The position numbers and the translations under genes were made by a program. From contig NC_081408.1 of the NCBI RefSeq assembly GCF_030272615.1, positions 304,694,950-304,758,949 on the forward strand: a stretch of 64,000 bases of DNA. The letters are read 5' to 3'. Below, piece by piece: positions 1 to 12,372 of this stretch. Within the stretch, counting starts at the first letter, position 1, and every line of letters begins with the position of its first letter. The stretch comes from Cryptomeria japonica (taxonomy: Eukaryota; Streptophyta; Pinopsida; Cupressales; Cupressaceae). The notes under the pieces are model-generated. The model did not search any database. It was not told the DNA's origin and was given only the letters and a program-made list of their open reading frames with translations.

Positions 1-1126
1 CCCATTGAGGATTTAGTTATCTTGCTTACCCTTTGTCAGAGGAGACTTATTTTAGCACCCATCATTAGTCTTCACAAGATGTATCCTTCCTCACATAAGA
101 CCACATCAACCCATCCATCATTATCCCTATGACAATGGTACTTGAGATGCTTGTTATTTCTTTCACGTATTTTTTTGTTAATCTTTATCTTAAGCTTCCT
201 ATTTGCACCTCATTACGATCCCCACGATCCTTTATGTTATGGTGTGTTGTGAATGGTGAAACTAGGGGCAAAGTCTTTAATTTTTGTGTTTTTTAATATT
301 TCTAATGTGTCTTGTGTTGTTCCCACATAGATCCTTGCGGTCTTAATGCTATGTTGGGGCTTATGTTTTGCTTATAGTTATCCAACATCATGCCCACCAA
401 AATTCCATACAACTTTGTGAGATGTTGGACTAACCTTTTTATATATGTGTCAGTCCTATGCATATGATATGACATCAACCTGGTTCCTCATAGTCTAGTG
501 CATAATAAGTGCTCACTAAATGGTAGTAATCGTACAACACTCAATCTTCCCCTATCCATTTATCCTACATGTTTGTAATCCATTCATTCGATATTTCCAC
601 CTCAAATCTAATTTCTTCATTTCCACCTTAATCATGGATCCCTCATCCATCTTTTGCATGATATCGCAATCCACTTTTCTTTCATTCATCTTCCCTTGTG
701 TTCATCTTTACCACTATATTTTTATCTAGTTTCATCTTGCATTATATAAGCTTGTTAGTCTATTCGTTATCATTTTCATCCATTTCATTATCATCTCATT
801 TCATCTGACATAATGTATGCTTGTTAGTCTATCCATGATCATGTTTCTCTATTTCATTACCACCTAGTATCATCTTCCATAATGTAGACTTCTTAGTCCA
901 TCTATTATCATTTGCATCCATTGCATTATCTTCTAGTTTCATCTTGCATAATATAGACTTATTAGTCTATCCTTTATTATTTTCATCCATCGCCATCGAC
1001 ATCATCATCCTAGGCTACATCTATAATACATTTTCCATACTCATTCATACATCATGCCTACATCATCTCATCCATTTTGAGAGCACACTCGTATTCTATT
1101 GAACCCGCAAGTACTCTCTATTGGAA
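1..1126. other. Non-coding AT-rich stretch with a minisatellite
   Basis: No credible gene on either strand; short open frames here have no recognisable domain. The stretch holds a degenerate tandem array at about 727-1005. It resembles the non-coding 3' region that precedes the 3' LTR in element X (50.3-51.6 kb), so it may be the tail of an old element, but that is inference. Confidence 0.5.
727..1005. repeat. Minisatellite, about 69-bp unit, 4 copies
   Basis: Four diverged tandem units begin near 727, 797, 864 and 933. Each has a core like TTTCATCTTGCATAATATAG, then CTTGTTAGTCTAT, then a run rich in CATTTTCATCCA. Copies differ by point changes and small indels. Confidence 0.7.
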
Positions 1127-2215
1127 TCAAGGAACACTAAGAGGGGGGATGAATCAGTGTTATGCAAACTTTAATTTTGTTAATTTGTTCCTTCAACCAC
1201 TTAATACGTTGAACTAAAAGAAAGATGCAAGAACAAAAAGCAATCAACCACAACACCATAACAAAAATATTGTATACGTGGAAAACCTGGTCAAGGGAAA
1301 AACCATGGTGGGAGTGGGACCCACAAATGAGTATACTCAAATATAAATTTTTATAATGAGAATGCACATGCATTTAGGCACACTGTCTAGAGCTCACTGT
1401 TCAAGAAAGAGAGGCTCATTGCCTAAAAATGAATTGCAATAGATCATTGAAGTACATGAGCTAAATAATAGTATCTACAAATGCCTTATTATACTTTCGG
1501 TTAAGCACATTTTACAAACATTTCATATTCTGCCTTATACTACTCTGATCCACTATTTGGCAATAATTTGGAGCACAAATCTCTAACTTGTGCACGTGAA
1601 ACTACACACAATCGATTACCAACACCTTTCACATACCCACCACTATCCAAAATGATCATAACAATCGATCTTATATATCCGCAATAAAAAATCACATCCA
1701 ACGCTAGTCAACTCAAGAACACTTAGAACACTTTTGAAATGTGTTCACATAGTCGACTCAATCCAAATTCAAATACCAATGCATACCAAAATAATTGTCC
1801 ACACGCTACCACAACCCTCAGACAAAATACCTAGATCACAAAAACCATTAACAAAATCGATCCACATAATCCACATCAACACAAGACTGCCAATTTGCAC
1901 TACCAGACTAAAAATTGATACACAGAGACTTCTAAATCACGAACCAATCAACACCGGAGGCTGATTCTAGAATAGGGCAATCCACACATCCATCTACCTT
2001 CCCTAAAATATGCAATTCAAAATGAATCCAAAAAGATGTACCAATCAAAATACTAAGCTTTGTTAGGTACTCTATTCAAGCTTGCTAAACTTGAACCAAT
2101 CTCCAATCTGACTTCCAGTAGGATCAAATCACATAGTGCGGATAGGATAACTAACTTGGGTTGCCATCAATGACAACACCAAATGACCTTTGCAATGTCT
2201 CTTGCCAAAACTCTC
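1127..2215 (-). repeat. Diverged LTR of the A/B type (remnant)
   Basis: The plus strand shows, in order, CTAAGAGGGGGGATGAATCA near 1137, a GGAAAAACCATGGTGGGA block near 1298, CACATGCATTTAGG, CTAGAGCTCACTGTTCAAG near 1390, and TTGCCATCAATGACAACACC near 2160. The LTRs of element A show the same blocks in the same order (20368-21172 and 34717-35525). This is therefore a distant LTR of the same clade, reading on the minus strand. No target duplication or internal region was found and the ends are approximate. Confidence 0.5.
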
Positions 2216-2363
2216 GAGGTGGCATCCTCATCCTCATTTATCACAATCTTTCCCCCAAGTCACTCTTTTGAATACTCGGGCATCTTCTCTAATCTAACCA
2301 TTTTATTCCAAGCTTTTATGTCCTAGTCTTCTTTGAAATGATGCTACTTTGTAACACCATCTC

Positions 2364-2377
2364 AAAGAGGGACAAAA
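2364..2377 (+). promoter_or_regulatory. Polypurine tract of an X-like element
   Basis: The sequence AAAGAGGGACAAAA lies immediately before a TG-starting LTR. It is nearly identical to the tract before the 3' LTR of element X (51661-51674). It would prime plus-strand DNA synthesis. Confidence 0.55.
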
Positions 2378-3495
2378 TGTAGACACCTCAAATTGACCAC
2401 ATTTGGTCAACTTACCCCTATTTCATAAAATTTCCCATCATTTATATGAATTGAATAATATCATATTATTGATTAATATTATCTAATTTATTCTATTTTC
2501 CATAAGTCCTAACCCAAGGTAAATAATCACCTTTAATTATTTACCTTCATCCTTATTCCCTTTCCTCCAAAAATTAAATAAATAATTTTATATATTTAAT
2601 TTATCCCCTCACATGTCACATCCTCTATCAGTTTTCAATACCTCTTAATCTCCACCTAATCCTCCCCTTAATCATTTGCACATTTCCTAATCCTAATTAG
2701 GTGAGGTTGACCCACTTTAATTCCCCATGCAATCTCCTCTCATCACATCAAGCACATAGGTCCTGTCCCATCAAGTACCCAAAAGGAAATTTTAAATCCT
2801 TTATTTGCATCTAATCCTCCATCTCCCTCTCAACTCACCTCATGATGCCACTTGGAACCATCCCGCGAGGTGAGAGGACCAATCCATTCTCCACCCTCGA
2901 TCTTCATCAAGCAATCTTGACCCTTCATTCATTTCATCTCCCAATCTATATATCCAACATGTAGCCACTTTTCATCAATCTTGCATCCAAAATCTTAAGA
3001 GCACTCTTAAGTTGCCAAAATTTTGTGAGAACTCATTAAAATTGCATCCTAGGAAATTCTACACAATAGGGAGCACACCATAGTTTATTTCAATAGATTT
3101 CACTATGGTTTGAGCCTCTTTTTAGCCTAATATAAATTGTTTCTTTGATTTGTGTTTTTGAGTTGTTTTATGCTAAATAGTTTCATTTGAAAACACATTT
3201 CTTTGAACACAAATTGTATGAAAGGCAAGATGTATAAAGGAATGATAAAAATGTAATAAGTGATACCAATGTATGGAATTTTACATGAATTTTATTTAAT
3301 TTATGTTGATGAGTTATTTGGTCACATTGTCTGATTTTGTATTATACATTAACCTCCAATCCCTCTTTTATTACTGAGTGTGGGGTATAAATACAAGTTA
3401 TAGTGAATATTTGGGGCACGAATCTCTAGTCTGTGATCCCCCACTTTTCTTTCTAACAACAAGTTTCATAACCTCAATATTTGGTCTCAACAAAA
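2378..3495 (+). repeat. 3' LTR of an X-like Ty3/gypsy element
   Basis: Starts TGTAGACACC directly after a polypurine tract, as the X LTR starts TGTATACAC after the same tract. The body is AT-rich with CT-rich patches like the X LTR, and a TATA-like CTATATATCC lies near 2944. The 3' end is not fixed: a CA near 3491 is only a guess. The upstream body of the element is not recognisable. Confidence 0.45.
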
Positions 3496-3779
3496 GATAG
3501 ACTAAGAGCATACTTCTTCTTGCTAAACCAATAAAATTCACTTTTGTTTGATGCTACCTTGTATTAATAGCTTATTATATAAACCTCATGTACTTTATTT
3601 ACACATGTTCTATTTTTTTATACTTCATTGGTACAGTATCACTTTATGCAAGATCCAAAAGATATACATTAGAAGCAAAGGCAATGTAAATGCATGGGTG
3701 TCTCTAAAACTATGGTCCAATTTTATGAGTGTTTGTAGACTTCCAACAAACTCATCAAATACCTAAAGAGTCTACTTGA

Positions 3780-4012
3780 TCCACTTAAGTAGAAGTAAAA
3801 GGAGATTACTAAACCTCATAAAAGTGACTCGATGATGATGTGAAACCCGTTAATCACTCTCGTGAGCCAAATGAGAAGGAGGGTCCTCATCATCAAGATT
3901 GTGTGTCAAAGAGAATCAAAATACTTAACAATATTGTCACTAATACCATGGGAAGCCAATATGAAGAAAGAAGGTGGATGGAGTTCCCAGTTAGGGATTG
4001 GGGGAACATTCG
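3780..4012 (-). pseudogene. Distal part of the Ty1/copia integrase remnant split by G1
   Basis: This is the left flank of element G1, next to its target duplication (ATTCG, 4008-4012). On the minus strand the copia integrase frame at 15412-16170 runs into G1, and this flank should be its continuation into the integrase-RT linker. A weak acidic/proline stretch fits a linker, but stops are frequent and no motif is decisive. The call rests mainly on position. Confidence 0.3.
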
Positions 4013-5896
4013 TGTAGTACCCCTCCTTGTTTGAACTCATTAGACTCATATTTTACTAGTGCTTACTTTCAGTGGATACATTACTATGATGTGTTATTCA
4101 GACTTATATGATATTATTTCATGCTTTATCTAGATATGAGATCCATAATTTATTTGTAGTATTTCAGTACTTGTGATTTATGGTATTTTATGGATTATTG
4201 CTATGTACTGACACTTTACTTTATCCATGCAACGTGTAATTATATGTTGCGTGTCTATGAGTGTATTGGATGCAAGGGGATGACTTTCCTTCACTCACTC
4301 CAGTGAGACAAGGAATGTTGTGATTCTCCTTCATCAGTGTGCATGTTGTGTTTTCTATATTGTATATATGCATGTGTGGTTCGGTGATGCAGGATATTGC
4401 AGGTACAAGTACCGGGTAGGTGCGGGATATCATCTCCACCTAGCTTCACAAGTCTGAGCGTGCCTTATATTTGTCTGATGGAAGTGGAGGGGGTAGTAGT
4501 TGACCCTATTTTACCCTATTACACTCTTGTGAGTGTCGTCAGTTGGTCGTCCTGACAGTTTCTTTGGCCTTCGTATTTTGTTGTTTGACCTTTTTTGAGT
4601 CTTTGCTTGGGGTTTGTTCAGTTTGTGTGTTTAGTGGATTTAATTAATTAATTAAATTTATGGAGCTATCTCATAGTTGGTATTTTTGGAATTATGTATT
4701 TTATGCATTGAGATTTTAAATTTAATTAATTAAAAGAAGTTATTAAATTAAGTTGCAAGTTGCATTATATTAGAAATATATCTTATTTAAATTTTGGTTT
4801 AATTTCATTTATTGTTCCTAGAATAATAAAAATAAAAAATAAAAATAAATAAATGAATAAATAAATGGATAAATAAATGAATAAAAGAATAGATTAGAAT
4901 TAAAGTAATACTTTATTTTATTTTTTTAGAAAATTAATTAATTTGCATGAGAAAAGAAAAGGTTATGATATTTACTTATTGCATGTTAATTTATTCCTTT
5001 GGTGGGAATTAGAAAAGAAAATAACATTGCTTTCATTACTAAAATTAAAATATTAGGTTTTTGGGGAAAAATATGTGCAACCTAAAATTTTAGGTTAAAA
5101 GGGAATATATCTTTTTCTTTTGAGAGTTTACGGGAAGGAGGCAGAGATTTTGGGAAGAAAAATTATTTTGGAAGCAATATTTTGTTGAAGAAGAAATTAT
5201 TAGAGGATTGCTAGAAGAGGGATTGGCTTGGAAAACCGATTGCAGGACTGAGCTCTTCCATGTGAATCTTCCAGGAAAGTCATACAGGTTGGGTGGCCTC
5301 TTTTGGTTGTTTTTAAAGAAAATATTTTATTTCTTCCCTCATTCTAAATGATGTGTGTTTTAAAAAATATAGATGTTTAGCATGCGTGCAGTAGTTTTGG
5401 AATGAATATTATGAATTTATTGAAAAATTTCAGTCTCTATGTGTTAAAAATTGTGAGGGATTTGGGAAAGTTATTCAGGCAAAATTTTGCGAAGAAATTT
5501 TACTATGCATAAAAAGTTGCAAGTTTTGGGAGAAAATATTTCCTCTTGTTTTGGTATTAATTTCGATAATTTTGGATTGTGATTGAGTTTTTTTTTTTTG
5601 CTCTTCCTTGTACTGTTTCAGAGATTTAGCCAGAGATTTAATTATCTGTGTTATTTATTCTAGATGTTAGTTAAGTTTTATGTGTCTCTGTATTTAGCTA
5701 TTAATTTATGCAAATTACTATGGTAATAAATTTAATTATAAATTAAATTTCTTGGGTTATTAAAGGTTAGGGGAAATTTGTTTTTAATTAATTATCTATT
5801 TTGGGGGAATCCGTTATATTAAATTTTTTTGGAAATGAAATTTATTGTTTTATGTTATTGAAATTTAAAAAAAAAGATTATAGTGGGGAGGTGGAG

Positions 5897-6197
5897 CCTG
5901 CTACCCATGGTAGCCGAGGCTACCCATGGTAGCAGAGGCTACCCAAAGGTAGTGACTGCTACCATAAGGTAGCAGAGGCTACCCAAAGGTAGTGACTGCT
6001 ACCATAAGGTAGCAGCGCTACCCATGGTAGCAGAGGCTACCCATGGTAGCAGAGGCTACCCAAAGGTAGTGACTGCTACCATAAGGTAGCAGCGCTACCC
6101 AAGGGTAGCGCCTCCTACCATATGGTAGCAGTGCTACCACAGGTAGCATATGCTACCATATGGTAGTAGCTACCTTGCGGTAGCCTGTAGCTACCTA
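5897..6197. repeat. Palindromic GCTACC/GGTAGC minisatellite in the G1 LTR
   Basis: At least 15 GCTACC or GGTAGC hexamers alternate in opposite orientation, giving units such as GCTACCATAAGGTAGC and GGTAGCAGAGGCTACC. Single strands could form a chain of short hairpins. The solo LTR G2 has a shorter, more diverged version at 54538-54655. Confidence 0.85.
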
Positions 6198-6268
6198 TTG
6201 TTTTTAAAAATTATATTTTTTTAATTTTTATTTTATTTTTTTTTAATTTTTTAATTTTTTAATTTTTT

Positions 6269-6271
<3 letters not shown>

Positions 6272-6331
<60 letters not shown>
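6272..6331. repeat. (TA)n microsatellite
   Basis: About 30 TA dinucleotides just after the GCTACC array and a T-rich run. A longer (TA)n run lies at the equivalent place in G2 (54763-54852). Confidence 0.95.
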
Positions 6332-6334
<3 letters not shown>

Positions 6335-7081
6335 TGCATTGATAAACATAGAGTTATTAAAAACATTTTGTTTAATATGTTTTGGGTTAAAATATGAAAT
6401 CTTTGTAAATTTTAAATATTGGAAATTGAAAGTTAAAGTTTCTTTTAATATGTAGATCTTATTTTTGGAAAGTAAATTTTCAATTTAGTATGCAAATTTT
6501 ATTATTGGAAATTAAATATTTTTTTAGTATATATATTTTAAATATGATTTAATTACATGGTTTATATTCGAAGAATATATACTCATGTAATTATATTATA
6601 TTATTATATATATTCTAATTTGGAATAAAATCTAGGATATGGAAACCTATTTAATTGGAATATTCAGATATTGTTCTCAAACATATGACTAGGGGAAAAT
6701 TAATTCAGTGTGATAAATTTAGCTTTTATGCAATGGCAACTTGGAATTTCCTTTATGATGGAGTGTATTATCTTATTTTTCGAAATAACTTTAATTACAA
6801 GCATTTAATGCTTATTACTATTTTAAAAAGATTGCCTGTTATAGGGTCTTTAGAATAAAGGGTATTCTCTAGTAAAAGCATATTTCGTTGTAAATCTGAT
6901 TTGAGTTATTGTCTTGTTACTAAGGTTATTTTTACCCCTTAGTCAGGTGTCACTGTATAACCCTGTGATGTGAGCCATTGTGTGTTATGTTTCCAAATGG
7001 TCAATCCTGGGTTAGTGATTGTGTATCCTTCACCTGTGATTTGTCAGGATTAGATATGGCTATCAGTTTTGCCATAGAGTT

Positions 7082-7353
7082 TGTTTGCCCTCTCGGGTGA
7101 ATAACTTAAAGCACACAGATAAAACATGTAATGCAGAATCATAATACCATAGATATCAGATGCAATATATCATATGTTATTCCATTCATCATTATTGTTC
7201 TCCACAAGTTACATTTGGAAGTATATAAAGATGCCGAGGGGGTACGAGCGCCAACTGTCGCACTACAACTGCCACCCCTCGGTTGCCAACTAACCAACAC
7301 AATTACAACTTAATTAACTAGTTTTATTTTCGTGTACAATATTGCCGCCAACA
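7082..7353 (-). repeat. R1 3' LTR (minus orientation)
   Basis: 272 bp, TGTTTGCCC...GCCGCCAACA, closely matching 12393-12664. It contains a TATA-like run (GTATATAAAG, plus strand, near 7221). On the minus strand it is preceded by a purine run (GGAGGGGATGA, rc of 7354-7364), a good polypurine tract. Confidence 0.93.
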
Positions 7354-7499
7354 TCATCCCCTCCAAAAGAAAAGAAGTCATCTCCGGATGACTTAACACA
7401 AAATAGAGATGACATTAAACAGAACTGCTGACGCTAGTCGAGCCTGGAACTTATACACCTACTGCGTCCTCGCTTGAAAACCCTTGGTTGTTACCATCT

Positions 7500-7910
7500 A
7501 ATGCTCAAGTGCGGATTTCACCATTATTGCTTCCTTCGACATCACCATCCTCCTATGCCTAAACCAAACTTGTCTGCAAAACACGCTTTTCAGTCTCAAC
7601 CTCCACCAACTGCTACTCAAATGATATTGTCTCCCTAGCCAATTTGTCCTCGATAGCCATCGGCGTTGCCCTCTCGGCATCCAACTCCTGGGTACGCTAA
7701 GCTACGTCTCACGCTAGTACTGCCTCCAACCTGGTGGTTAGCTCCTCCCGAGCCCTCTCTGCATCCGCCAAGGCAACCTCACGTCCAGCCGAGACCTACT
7801 CCAAGTTCCTCAAAGCATACCATTCTTGCCTGGAGGTGGCCACAACCCGCTGGCACAAAGGCTAGGAGACACCTCAAATCCTCCATCACACTCCCCAAAG
7901 GCTAAAAACT
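7500..7910 (-). pseudogene. Decayed coiled-coil protein of R1
   Basis: The minus strand reads as a charged Ala/Glu/Arg/Leu-rich heptad-like protein (stretches such as EVALADAERAREELTTRLEA and RTQELDAERA) broken by several stop codons. It looks like a second R1 protein downstream of gag-protease, in the place where pol would be. No enzymatic motif was seen. Coiled-coil character is judged by eye from residue pattern; the start and end are approximate. Confidence 0.5.
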
Positions 7911-8103
7911 AAACTGAATAACTCCCTGGTGTCATACAACTGCGTGGACCTGCAATTCCTTCCCTCAAATTCTATTTGTTCCCAACCTCCATTTCCATCT
8001 CCCTCTATAGCTTATGGCTTCCTCGCCAATGCTTAGCTGCATGCTTCTTTATCACAGTACGGACAACCTCAACACTTCTTGTGGTATTTTGTAGCTCAAA
8101 AAA

Positions 8104-8256
8104 TAAACTGGGGGTCTAGGGGCAATGCCCCCAGCGAGGTCGAGGGGCAGCGCCCCCGCGAGGTTTGGGACAGCGCCCCTCACGGGGTCTAGGGCAGGGC
8201 CCCAGCGGGGTCGAGGGGCAGCGCCTCTCGCGGGGTCCGGGGGCAGCGCCACATGA
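8104..8256. repeat. GC-rich minisatellite GGGGCAGCGCC in R1
   Basis: Five or six diverged units of about 25-30 bp built on GGGTCGAGGGGCAGCGCCCC. It is strikingly GC-rich within an AT-rich window. Open frames over it on both strands are artefacts of the repeat. Confidence 0.8.
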
Positions 8257-8539
8257 AAGTCCATGGCATGCATCATTTCTGTGATGTTTTATGATGTCAA
8301 AACCTTTCTTCTACACTCCAATGTTTCAATATTTTCAGTGTCCAGGCTCCAGATGTCATCGAATAAATTTTCAATCTGGTCGTCATCATTTTTTTTTTCC
8401 CTCTGTAATGTCACCCCGACCATGCAACCTCCCTGTACAGTCAACAACAACACTGACACCTTTGCGGGGTTTCCTTCTCCTTCTTTTTCCTTGCGTGGGC
8501 TGCATGGTGTGGGGGTTTGTTTTAAGTGCAGCATGCGGG

Positions 8540-8760
8540 TGTCCACCGCACAGTGGTAACCACCGTCGATGTGACCATCGCACGGTGGTTCCACCACCGG
8601 TGGCCCCACCATCGGTGTGACCACCGCACGGTGGTTCCACCTTCGGTGGCCCCACCATTGGTGTGACCACCGCATAGTGGTTCCACCGTCGGTGGTCCCA
8701 CCGCACAATGGTTCCACTGCCGGTGTGGTCACCGTACGGTGGCCCCACGACTTTTTTTTT
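8540..8760. repeat. CACCG/CGGTGG minisatellite in R1
   Basis: About five units of roughly 45 bp containing GTGACCACCGCACGGTGG followed by TTCCACC and CGGTGGCCCCACC. Each unit holds CACCG and CGGTGG in inverted orientation, so the units are self-complementary. A homopolymer T run follows near 8752-8772. Confidence 0.8.
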
Positions 8761-9374
8761 CTTTTTTTTTTTGCAGTCGTATAGTCAACTGCTGTATGGA
8801 CCTGTATGGTCATACGGTGGTTTTTTTTTTTTATAATCTAATTGTCAAGAGTCTTTGGCTTGGGTCCCATGCCACTGGGATTGCCCTTCATCCTTCTCGG
8901 TTTTCCTTGCCCAAGAGTCTCCCGCATTGGTCCTGTGCCTCTCAAGTCGCTTTCCCAGCCTCTCGAGTCCTCCTCCATCCTCTCGGGTCCCCCTTCGGGC
9001 TCTCGGGTGTCCATCCGGCCCCTCGGGTCCCCTGCGCGCTTCGCGTGGTAGGGTTTCAATTTGGGCCCATTGGTGGCCAATCTATTTTCAATGGCCATCC
9101 GAAGACCTGGAACCACAAATTCTATAGGGACCACGGTCTCCTTCCCATACATAAGAAGAAGAAGAATTATAAAGATTTTGAAAGCTGCAGCCTTCCACAC
9201 AAGGTTCCAATCGTTGCCGACATAATTGATCTTTGGATTATCTACGTCACCAAGGTTTGGGGCATCTCCCTTCCAATATTATATGTATTCTGGTAGGTAC
9301 ACCTCTTCTGTTACTTTCTTTGGTTCCTCTACTTCGAGCCTATAGCTCTGGAACATTTCATAATCCTCCATCTA

Positions 9375-11987
9375 CTAGTGGAAGAGCCCGTTCAATGACC
9401 CTGTCTCATCCTCGAAGCATTCTCCTAGTTTGAGAATCCCTTCATTGTTGGGCTCCCTGTAGCCTCGTCCTTCATCCGTCGAGTAGCCTTTTCCTTCACC
9501 CTCTAATTTTGAAGATGATGCCAGTTCCTCGTTAACAACCTGGGTCCTCAGATCAATGGTGTACTTCCGCCCCCCTTTCTCCATAGAAAGGGTGTTCTTT
9601 TTCCAATCGTGGTTCACCTTTGCTGTAGCCAGCCACCCTCTGCCTAAGATGGCATCGTACCCCTTCTTCTTGAGTGGGATTACCATAAAATCTAGTATGA
9701 AAGGTTGCGTACCGATGGTGACCGGCTGGGCCATCAGGGTGCCGAATGGCTTGATGCCGTGTTGGTCTGCACCTACCAAGTTGAACATGGGGGGCCATAG
9801 TTTTGGCTTCCCTAGCTTCTTCCACGTATCCTCTGGTAGTACATTCACCCCTGAACCTCCATCCACAATGGTGTCTTTGAGGATAGCCCTGAGAATTCCC
9901 ATCTCTACTACAACAGGATGCCGACCACTATTCAAGGCCAACAACATTGGGTTAGTCGAGGGGCTGACCAGAACTTCTGCTCGTGTGGCATGCAAAGGTG
10001 CCTGCGCAGTGGTTTGTATGGAATTAAAAATGGTGGTTCTTAACTGTGGCATTGCTTCTAGAAGGTCCTTTACCCTTATAGGTACTTCCATCTGCAGTAC
10101 TTTTCCAATGATGTTATTTTTCACTTCTGTACAGGATGATGTACTCGCCACCTCATTGTCCTGTTGTTCGGCTGTCATCTCACGTTCAATATTGGCCTTT
10201 GCCTCCCATAATCTCTCCTTCTCCATACGGGGGTCAGAATAAGTGGCCTTTTTCGTTTGGGTGTAGGTGATTGCCAGTATTTCTTTCTCACCAGTCTTCT
10301 CAATGTTGAGGAGATTAACCCCTGCTTGTGGGCAATTTGCGTCCTCATGGTCACTTGGCCCACACCATTGGCAGAGGTGCTGAGGGGTGGCTTCCTTCAT
10401 GCAATCATGGGCGAAGTGCCCCCACTGATTACAGGCCCTACATTGGATAATTGGTCGGCCCTTGGCGTCATACTGGATATGGCTTCTATTATTGTTATTG
10501 TTGCTATTCCTTCTACCACTGCGTCTGTTGTCCCGGTAACCTCCAGATGATGTCGTTGTGTTGGTTTGCAAAGTTCCAATGGCTGGCTGCTCTTGTGTGA
10601 AGAGAACTTGTTGGCTCTTGGTTTTCATATTGTAGGGACATTCCTTTGTCAAATGTCCCGCAATCTGACAAATGTCGCAGAAAGCCTTCTTGGGGCAGGA
10701 CCCCTTGGTGTGTCTGTCACTCCTACAGTCGGTACACCACACATCATTTTCTTCAGTCTTACTTGTACTCCCCTTCATGGCTTTGAATTCTTTCGGCATT
10801 CGTTCCATGTCCTTTTGGAGAGCGTGCACATTTTTACTCGATTCGCCACTGCTGCTGCTTTCCCCATCAGAGTCTTCATCATCGTCAGATGAATATTTAT
10901 TACTTTTCTTCTTCTTTGATGTTTTGTATTCTCTCTCTAGGGCCATTGCCCTATTATAGGTGTCGTCATATGACGTCGGGGGTACAATTTTCATCTTTTT
11001 TCATAGGGAGGATTTCAATCCTTCAATGAACCATCATTTCTTCAATCCCTCTGCTAGTTGGCTTTCCATTTTACCCAGCAATTCCTTCAACCTCCTGCTG
11101 TATGCCCATACTGTCTCCTTGGTACCTTGTTTGGTACTATATATCTCCGTTACAATTTCATTGTCATCACGGAGCAACCGAAACTCCTCCATGAATTCCT
11201 TCTGTAGGTTGGCCCACGTGGCCACTTTTTGCTTGTCCACATCGGAGTACCAATCTATGGCAACTCCACGTAACGTGGCTGGGAACTGCATTACCCATTC
11301 ATTTTGGTCAGTAACACCATTCACTGATCATATGGTTTTGCACATTCGACAATGGTGGATGGGATCTTCCTTCCCCTTGCCGTTGAACTTTGACAACTTC
11401 TGTTTATTAGCCATCCCACCACTTGGTCTCGCTCCTCTGGTGCCTTGTGTGCTTGTACCTAGTGATCCTCCACCTCCGCCTCCTGCACCTGACCCTCCAC
11501 TCGTGGGTCCTCCGGAGAAGGTTGTTGACCCTGAATTGAACAAATTGCGTCTCATACGGTACCCTTGTGCTCCCTCGGCACCGTCGGCTGTACCGTCACC
11601 TTCGGTCATCTCCCTCTAGTTGTCCTCTGAAATGGACAAATTCTTTAGTAGGTCTTTGGTAGCATCGATCAAGTTTAGATTTTGCCTTGTTTGTTCCACC
11701 AACTCTTTGTGACTTCTTACCCTATGGTGGTGGTATTCAGGCGAACTGTAGAGGTCGCCTTCGACACCCTCCATGACTCCTAGGTTCCCTTTGGGCAACC
11801 CTACGACAGTGTAGAGAGTGTACTTCTCTCCGTCTATCTCTGCCTTCACAACCTCCGTGACACCTCCTGGGTTCCCTTTGAGCAACCCCTCGGCTGGTCG
11901 TCCCTCGGCAAGCTTCCTTAGCCTATGCCTTCGTTCTACTTGCTGCTCCAGAATCAAGGCCCTCTACATGAGCTCCCACTCGTCCAT
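9375..11987 (-). pseudogene. gag-pro: R1 gag-protease polyprotein (broken)
   Basis: One minus-strand frame of about 870 codons, from ATG at 11987 to 9375, is interrupted by about five stops (after codon 7, then near 11616, 11328, 11034 and 10997). Order: an N-terminal charged region; a Gly/Ser-rich linker near 11450; a retrotransposon gag domain at about 11330-11030 (motif FPATLRGVAIDWYSD); an acidic/Ser linker; four Cys/His knuckles at about 10770-10310 (the second is CDICQIAGHLTKEC, the third CRACNQWGHFAHDC); and a retropepsin at about 9900-9590 with VDGGSGVNVLP and AILGRGWL. Gag would form the particle and the protease would cut it. The active-site Asp is present; the second position is Gly-Gly rather than Thr-Gly or Ser-Gly. 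No RT follows. The last 600 codons are open, so decay is modest. Confidence 0.85.
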
Positions 11988-12372
11988 TTCTATTTTTTTT
12001 TCTATCTTTATTCAATAGATGGGCATTAATTGCCATACATTTCCATAATTCGCAATACATTTCCTCAGATACAACTCATCTCAATGACACTTTTATTTGA
12101 ATATAGAAGATTCAAGGTTCAATTCCTTCTTGGTCTGGCACCATTCCGCACCTCCAACGCTGTCCACACGACACTTGGTGGGATTTCTGCCTCCGTCGCC
12201 TCTCATCGGACGTAGGTCTGGATGGCTACCGGAGCAGAATTGAGAATTCTCTCGTTGTAATGTCTTCTCCTGTGTAAAGTTCTGTTTGGGCATCGTCGGC
12301 CTCTGGGTTTACCTCACCAATGGGTAGGCCCATCATGTCCGTGCGCCATCCACGTCTTCCATTCCCGAGTAT

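Noticed and set aside
8289-8813. His/Trp/Gly-rich proteins on both strands
   Set aside because: They follow the CACCG/CGGTGG minisatellite period and share no motif with any family I know.
9556-10242. 228-codon plus-strand frame
   Set aside because: It is antisense to the R1 retropepsin region, which has clear motifs.
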